In this document: positions 5,369-9,384 of the stretch, in pieces
Layout: each line of letters begins with the position of its first letter
Position numbering within the stretch: the stretch's first letter is position 1
NCBI GenBank assembly: GCA_030037105.1
Contig: JASHRY010000122.1
Span: 1-9,384 of the forward strand
Length of the DNA: 9,384 nucleotides
Source: Xanthobacteraceae bacterium
GTDB taxonomy: Bacteria; Pseudomonadota; Alphaproteobacteria; Rhizobiales; Xanthobacteraceae
Direction of reading: 5' to 3'
The notes under the pieces: generated by a model
Told to the model about the DNA's origin: nothing
Databases searched by the model: none
The model's input: the letters and a program-made list of their open reading frames with translations, nothing else
Translations under genes and position numbers: made by a program

Positions 5369-7549
5369 CTACCCGGCGGCGCCACAGCGTTCCGCCGTTC
5401 GGCTGTCGCGCTTGACGATCAGCGCATCCACGATAGAAGCGCCGTGCCCCTGCGCATGCACGATGACCGGATTGAGATCGATCGCGGCAATTTCCTCTTC
5501 GTGGTCGGCGGCAAACCGCGACAGGGCGACCATGAGGTCGGCGAGCGCCGCAATATCCGCCGGCGGCAGGCCGCGATAAGCCCCGAACACCTGCGCACCC
5601 TTGAGTCGCGTGATGAGCGCGTCGGCGGCGGCGTGATCGAGCGGCACCGGCGCGAGCGCCACATCGCCGAGCGTTTCGACCAGAACGCCGCCGCGACCGA
5701 CCATCAAGAGCGGCCCCCAGATCGGGTCGCGATTGACGCCGAGGATGACCTCGCGCCCGGACGGCGCCATCGACTGCACCAGCACGCCGTCGATGCGCGC
5801 GGCCGGCGCATGGCGTTTGGCGGCGGCAAGCACGCGCGCATAGGCCGCGCGCACGCTGTCGGCTCCGGCAAGATTCAAGGCGACGGCGCCGGCTTCGGTC
5901 TTGTGCGGAATGTCGGCGGACTGGACCTTGAGCGCCACGGGCCGGCCGATCGCCTGAGCGGCGGCTGCCGCTTCTTCGGCCGAATGCACCAGCTCGCCGA
6001 CGTTGTCGTTGCCGATGCCGTAAATGGCCAACAATTGCCGCGCCCGATATTCGCACAGCACCGGACCGGACTCCGCCAGCATCGCGCCACCTTTCGCGCG
6101 CTCGCGGACACGCGGCGTTGCGGCCGCGATCGGGCGCAGCCAGCGCTCGCGCAGCACGCGGTAGTCGGCCATCGCGCGCAGGGTGCGAGCGCAACCCTGC
6201 GCGCGGGTGAACAGCGGGTAGCCGGCTTCGTTGAGGATTTCGACGGTGCGCTCGGAGGGAAGCGTATAGGTCCACATGAACACCGGCTTGTTCGTTTCGC
6301 GCGTTAGCTCCTTGAGCTTCGGCAGGTCGGCTTCGAGGAAAGCCGAACGGCGCGCCGTGATCACGACGATGACGCCGTCGACCGAGGGTGAACGCGCCAC
6401 CAATTGCGCGAACTGCGCGTAGCCGAGCTTTTGCACGCCCTGGGCGGTAGAATCGACCGGGTTCTGCGAACTGGCGTAAGCGGGCAGGTGAACGTCGATC
6501 GCGGCGCGCGTCGCATCGTCGAGCACCGGCACGTCGAGACCTGCGGCGGCGCACGCGTCCGCCATCCACACGCCGGCCCCGCCCGAGGCCGTGCAGATGC
6601 CGACGCGCCTTCCCGCCGGCAAGCGGTCGCCGCAGGCGAGGAAGCCCGCGGCGATGTCCAGCATCTCGTCGAAGTCGCGTCCTTCGATCATGCCATAGCG
6701 CTCGAACACGGCGCGATAGGCCGCAGCAGAGCCGGCGAGCGCGGCGGTATGCGAAGCGACCGCCCGGCTCCCCGGCGCCGATTGGCCGATCTTGCGCACG
6801 ATCAGCGGCGTGCCGGCCTTGAGCGCCTTTTCGGCGATGCGCTTGAATTTCTCCGGCGTCTTTACGCCTTCGAGCAGCAGCAAGAAGACGCCGGTCTCGC
6901 CCTCGTCGAGCATGTAATCGACGAAGTCGGCAATCTCGAGCGCAGCTTCGTTGCCGGTCGTCACGATATAGCGGAACTTGAGATTGCGCGGTCGCGCGCG
7001 GTCGAAGAAGGCAAAGCCGAGTCCGCCGCTCTGCGAGACCACCGAGACCTGACCGCGGCCGAGCGCACGCTCGGGCGCGCGCGGCCCGGCGCTCTTGTCC
7101 ATGGCCGGGCTGAAGGTCGGGCACAGCGCGGCGGCGATATTGGCGAAGCCTTCCATGTTCGGCCCGCCGACCGCCATGTCGTAACGGCGCGCGGTGGCGA
7201 CGATCTCGCGCTGCAGGCGCGCGCCGGCTTCGCCCTCTTCGGCAAAGCCGGAGCTGGGGATGACGGCCGCCTTTACGCCAGCGCGGCCGCAGCGCTCGAG
7301 CTCCGCCGGCACAGAGGCGGCGGGAACGATCAGGACCGCGAGATCGACCGGTTCCGGCAGCGCTTCGACGGACGCATACGCCTTCACGCCCTGCACTTCG
7401 GCAGCGCTGCGGCTGACCGGATAGATCTTTCCGGCAAATGGATAGCTGCGGAGGATCTCGAAAATCCGGCCGCGCAGGCCGCGGGTATCGGAGGAGGCGC
7501 CGACCACCGCCACCGAATTCGGCCACAGCAATTTGCCAATATCCGGCAT
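5369..7549 (-). CDS. NDP-forming acyl-CoA synthetase (acetate-CoA ligase family, fused alpha-beta)
   Basis: This 726-aa protein belongs to the ADP/NDP-forming acyl-CoA synthetase family, which makes an acyl-CoA from acid, CoA and ATP through an acyl-phosphate and phosphohistidine, without forming AMP. Domains in order: CoA-binding Rossmann domain (about 8-130, starting SVAVVGAS), succinyl-CoA ligase-like domains (about 165-460, with VSQSGGLG at 171-178), and a C-terminal ATP-grasp domain (about 490-710). The phosphorylated histidine is His267 in SHTAALAGS. The second, shuttling histidine is His549 in ADIPHKTEAGAV. GREVILGVNRDPIWGPLLMV (598-617) and the ATP-grasp segment DLNPVIV (691-697) are present. 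Both halves are complete and the length is typical for the fused form. The start at 7549 is 11 nt after the dehydrogenase stop. No acetyltransferase domain is attached, so it is not a Pat-type lysine acetyltransferase. Substrate is unknown; relatives act on acetate, dicarboxylates (pimeloyl-CoA synthetase) and aryl or branched acids. It probably activates the acid consumed by this operon. Confidence 0.93.
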   Translation of the reverse strand: MPDIGKLLWPNSVAVVGASSDTRGLRGRIFEILRSYPFAGKIYPVSRSAAEVQGVKAYASVEALPEPVDLAVLIVPAASVPAELERCGRAGVKAAVIPSSGFAEEGEAGARLQREIVATARRYDMAVGGPNMEGFANIAAALCPTFSPAMDKSAGPRAPERALGRGQVSVVSQSGGLGFAFFDRARPRNLKFRYIVTTGNEAALEIADFVDYMLDEGETGVFLLLLEGVKTPEKFKRIAEKALKAGTPLIVRKIGQSAPGSRAVASHTAALAGSAAAYRAVFERYGMIEGRDFDEMLDIAAGFLACGDRLPAGRRVGICTASGGAGVWMADACAAAGLDVPVLDDATRAAIDVHLPAYASSQNPVDSTAQGVQKLGYAQFAQLVARSPSVDGVIVVITARRSAFLEADLPKLKELTRETNKPVFMWTYTLPSERTVEILNEAGYPLFTRAQGCARTLRAMADYRVLRERWLRPIAAATPRVRERAKGGAMLAESGPVLCEYRARQLLAIYGIGNDNVGELVHSAEEAAAAAQAIGRPVALKVQSADIPHKTEAGAVALNLAGADSVRAAYARVLAAAKRHAPAARIDGVLVQSMAPSGREVILGVNRDPIWGPLLMVGRGGVLVETLGDVALAPVPLDHAAADALITRLKGAQVFGAYRGLPPADIAALADLMVALSRFAADHEEEIAAIDLNPVIVHAQGHGASIVDALIVKRDSRTAERCGAAG

Positions 7550-7560
7550 CGTCCGTCGCC

Positions 7561-8721
7561 TCAGCGCAGGCCCAACCCGCGCGCGATGATGCCGCGCAGG
7601 ATTTCGGTGGTGCCGCCTTGGATGGTGAACTTTGGCGCGATCATGGTGGCGAAGGCGAGCTGATCGGCGAGCGGCGCGCGGTTGACGATTTCCGGTTCGA
7701 GGAACGCGGCCAGCTCGCGCACCCGGCCGGGCAGCTTCTGCTCCCAGAGGGTGCCGAGATCCTTGACGATCGAGCCTTCCACAACCGGCTCCTTGCCGGC
7801 CTGCAGCATGCCGGCGACCGAGACCGACATGCGCCGCAGGGTATGCAGTTGCGCCACCAGCCGGCCGAGCCCTTCGGCGCCGCGCAGATCGGGCTGCGGC
7901 CCGAGCGCGCGGACGAGCCCGACCAACACGTAAAAAGTCTCGAGAAAGCGTTCCGGCCCGCTGCGTTCATAGGCGAGTTCGCTGGTCGCCTGTTTCCAGG
8001 CGCCGTCGATCTCGCCCATCACGTAATCGTCGGGCACGAATGCATCCGCGAACGCCACCTCGTTGAAACCGCGCTGCCCGGTCATCTGATAGATCGGGTT
8101 CACCGCGATGCCCGGGCTCTTCATGTCGACCAGAAACTGCGTGAGCCCGTGGCGGCGGTTCTCCTTGCTCGGCGGCGAGGTGCGGAACAACGCGAGCATG
8201 TAGTCGGCGACATGGGCGCTCGTGGTCCAGATCTTGCTGCCGTTGATGCGCCAGCCGCCGTCGACCTTGCTCGCCTTGGCCTTGGCCGCGAACAAATCGG
8301 AGCCGGAGCCCGGCTCGCTCATGCCGATGGCGAAACACAGCTCGCCGCGGCAAATGCGCGGCAGGATGTCCTTCTTGACGTGCTCGGGGGCGTATTTGAG
8401 CAGGATCGGGCCGCTCTGGCGGTCGGCGACAAAGTGGAAGTGATCGGGTGCGTTGGCGGCGCGAAATTCTTCGGTGACGACGTAACGCTCCAAATGGCTG
8501 CGCTCGTGTCCGCCGTATGCCTTCGGCCAAGTCATGCCGATCCAGCCTTGGGCGCCGACGCGCCGGCTGAAGCCGCGGTCGTGCGAATCTCCATCCCCCG
8601 GCCGGTGCGGGTCGAACGTGCCGGCGGCGATTTCCCCGGCCAAGAATGCGCGCACCTCGGCGCGCAAGATCTGGCACTCGGGCGGCAGGCGGATCGGATC
8701 GAAGTTGAGATTGACGGTCAT
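7561..8721 (-). CDS. Acyl-CoA dehydrogenase, FAD-dependent (first complete subunit)
   Basis: A 386-aa acyl-CoA dehydrogenase that introduces a 2,3 double bond into an acyl-CoA and passes electrons through FAD to electron-transfer flavoprotein. Visible elements: the N-terminal helical domain with GWIGMTWPKAYGG (59-71); the flavin/substrate signature AIGMSEPGSGSD (131-142); WRINGSKIWTTSAHVADYML (157-176) in the beta domain; and the C-terminal helix IQGGTTEILRG (367-377). The usual catalytic glutamate of the YEGT motif is Gly369. Glu252 in ELAYERSG sits where isovaleryl- and long-chain-type enzymes keep their base, so it is the probable catalytic residue. The start is ATG 8721, overlapping the TGA of the preceding gene as ATGA. 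An upstream extension to 8793 would add only arginine-rich residues and is rejected. The overlap with a second dehydrogenase gene suggests a heteromeric enzyme, as described for FadE pairs in actinobacterial steroid degradation and pimCD in Rhodopseudomonas. Confidence 0.93.
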   Translation of the reverse strand: MTVNLNFDPIRLPPECQILRAEVRAFLAGEIAAGTFDPHRPGDGDSHDRGFSRRVGAQGWIGMTWPKAYGGHERSHLERYVVTEEFRAANAPDHFHFVADRQSGPILLKYAPEHVKKDILPRICRGELCFAIGMSEPGSGSDLFAAKAKASKVDGGWRINGSKIWTTSAHVADYMLALFRTSPPSKENRRHGLTQFLVDMKSPGIAVNPIYQMTGQRGFNEVAFADAFVPDDYVMGEIDGAWKQATSELAYERSGPERFLETFYVLVGLVRALGPQPDLRGAEGLGRLVAQLHTLRRMSVSVAGMLQAGKEPVVEGSIVKDLGTLWEQKLPGRVRELAAFLEPEIVNRAPLADQLAFATMIAPKFTIQGGTTEILRGIIARGLGLR

Positions 8722-9384
8722 CGCGAGGCGACCAGCGGCCAGAATTCGTCGGCGCCGCGGCGGGCGACGTGCCCGCCGAGTTCGGCCGCCCAATAGCTTT
8801 CGCTGCCGAAATCGTTGCGCCAGGAGAGCATGCGCAGCGTGAAGCGGTGCAGCACGTGCTCCCTAGTGAAGCCGATGGCGCCGAAAACCTGGTGCGCGAT
8901 CGCCGCGCCTTCGGCGGCGGCTTCGGCGACGCGGATCTTGGCGGACGCCGCTTCCAGAAATACCGCCTCGTCGAATGCGGCGGCTTGCGCGACGGCGTCG
9001 GCCGCCGAGCCCGCCGCCGCGAGCGCGGCGGCGACTTCGCCGGCAAGCCGCGCCAGGTTCTGCTGCACCGCCTGGAATTTGCCAATCGGCCGCTCGAAGG
9101 CGACGCGCTCATTGGCGTAAGCGGTGCTGAGCGTCAAGATCGCTTCGAGCGCGCCGGCGGTCGCGACGCTGCGGATGGTCGAACCCATCAGCAGCAGGTG
9201 CGATCGATCGAAGCCGCTCGGCACCGGCGCGCTCCGCAGCGGTTTTGCGCGATCGAAGGTGACGACATTCATGGCGTCGCCGGCGAGATTGCGGCCTTCG
9301 CTCAGCCGGCAATCCTTGATCTCGACGAGCGCAATCACCGGCCGCTCGCCGCCATCGGCGAGCACGGCGATGTGCCGGCAGTCT
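8718..9384 (-). CDS. Acyl-CoA dehydrogenase, second subunit (C-terminal part, cut by the window end)
   Basis: About 221 residues of a second acyl-CoA dehydrogenase are visible; the frame stays open to the window edge, so the GTG at 9363-9365 is not the start. The visible part begins in the middle beta domain (VLADGGERPVIALVEI) and continues through the C-terminal helical domain: ANERVAFERPIGKFQAVQQN, the stretch that contacts FAD across the dimer, then AHQVFGAIGFTREHVLHRF, the usual HQ-x-GG-GF(T)-E-x-LH motif in slightly varied form, and RMLSWRNDFGSESYW at the end. It is clearly different from the downstream dehydrogenase. This shorter, divergent type is often the partner subunit in two-gene dehydrogenases. 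The stop TGA (8718-8720) overlaps the next start by four bases, so the two are translationally coupled. Whether this subunit has its own catalytic base cannot be judged from the visible part. Confidence 0.9.
   Translation of the reverse strand, partial: DCRHIAVLADGGERPVIALVEIKDCRLSEGRNLAGDAMNVVTFDRAKPLRSAPVPSGFDRSHLLLMGSTIRSVATAGALEAILTLSTAYANERVAFERPIGKFQAVQQNLARLAGEVAAALAAAGSAADAVAQAAAFDEAVFLEAASAKIRVAEAAAEGAAIAHQVFGAIGFTREHVLHRFTLRMLSWRNDFGSESYWAAELGGHVARRGADEFWPLVASR

Noticed and set aside
4511..6307. 598-codon plus-strand frame opposite the ligase and crotonase genes
   Set aside because: Composition is rich in Arg, His and Ala without hydrophobic core patterns or motifs; it is the antisense shadow of real genes.
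5073..7526. 817-codon open frame on the minus strand in another frame over the CoA ligase and crotonase
   Set aside because: It is extremely arginine-rich with no domain sense. The overlapping frames at 5369-7549 and 4556-5350 encode recognisable enzymes with catalytic motifs. Long false frames are expected in GC-rich DNA.
8722..8793. 24-codon extension of the first dehydrogenase to 8793
   Set aside because: The added residues are almost all Arg, Ala and Gly, and the ATGA overlap at 8718-8721 marks the natural start.
6404..8796. Two long overlapping plus-strand frames (6404-7663 and 7438-8796) opposite the ligase and dehydrogenase
   Set aside because: They show the same antisense composition, overlap each other, and lack any recognisable domain.
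7967..9112. 381-codon minus-strand frame spanning the junction of the two dehydrogenases in a third frame
   Set aside because: It is highly arginine-rich, and both overlapping dehydrogenase frames are supported by family motifs.
1..9384. CRISPR array, tRNA/rRNA gene, insertion sequence, prophage, toxin-antitoxin or defence locus
   Set aside because: I found no regularly spaced repeats, cloverleaf-like sequence, transposase or integrase motif, or small paired genes on either strand.

Overview
The window is GC-rich, gene-dense bacterial chromosome. It most likely comes from an alphaproteobacterium of the order Hyphomicrobiales (Rhizobiales), in or near the Bradyrhizobiaceae/Xanthobacteraceae. 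Three things point there: the cytochrome bc1 - apt gene order, a shortened copy of a palindromic intergenic repeat that I recall as abundant in that group (3646-3690), and the protein style of an acyl-CoA catabolic cluster. The lineage is inferred; no rRNA or tRNA gene is present to confirm it.

Layout. (1) Positions 1-1935, plus strand, are housekeeping: the 3' end of cytochrome b (petB), cytochrome c1 (petC) as a separate gene, then adenine phosphoribosyltransferase (apt). (2) Positions about 1936-2772 are a decay zone. It holds the C-terminal part of a TetR-type regulator without its DNA-binding domain and with an internal TAA, followed directly by the first 92 codons of an alpha/beta hydrolase that stops before its nucleophile elbow. 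The hydrolase fragment keeps a very strong ribosome binding site. (3) Positions 2773-3573 hold an intact alpha/beta hydrolase. (4) Positions 3574-3738 separate convergent genes and contain the palindromic repeat and a strong hairpin that probably terminates transcription from both sides. (5) Positions 3739-9384 are all minus strand. In transcription order they encode an acyl-CoA dehydrogenase subunit (cut by the window end), a second acyl-CoA dehydrogenase (4-bp ATGA overlap), a fused NDP-forming acyl-CoA synthetase (11-nt gap), a crotonase-fold protein (18-nt gap) and, after 85 nt, an unrecognised P-loop NTPase.

How the genes work together. The bc1 subunits belong to aerobic respiration, and apt to purine salvage. 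The minus-strand cluster looks like a small beta-oxidation-type module: a carboxylic acid is activated to a CoA thioester, oxidised by a probably heteromeric acyl-CoA dehydrogenase, and processed by a crotonase-fold enzyme. The substrate cannot be read from the sequence. The crotonase-fold enzyme lacks both glutamates used by classical enoyl-CoA hydratases, so its chemistry may not be simple hydration.

I found no CRISPR array, RNA gene, transposase, phage gene or recognisable defence system. The points most worth following are the atypical crotonase, the paired acyl-CoA dehydrogenases, the uncharacterised P-loop NTPase at the end of the operon, and the regulator/hydrolase remnants beside apt. 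None of these on its own shows a new system.
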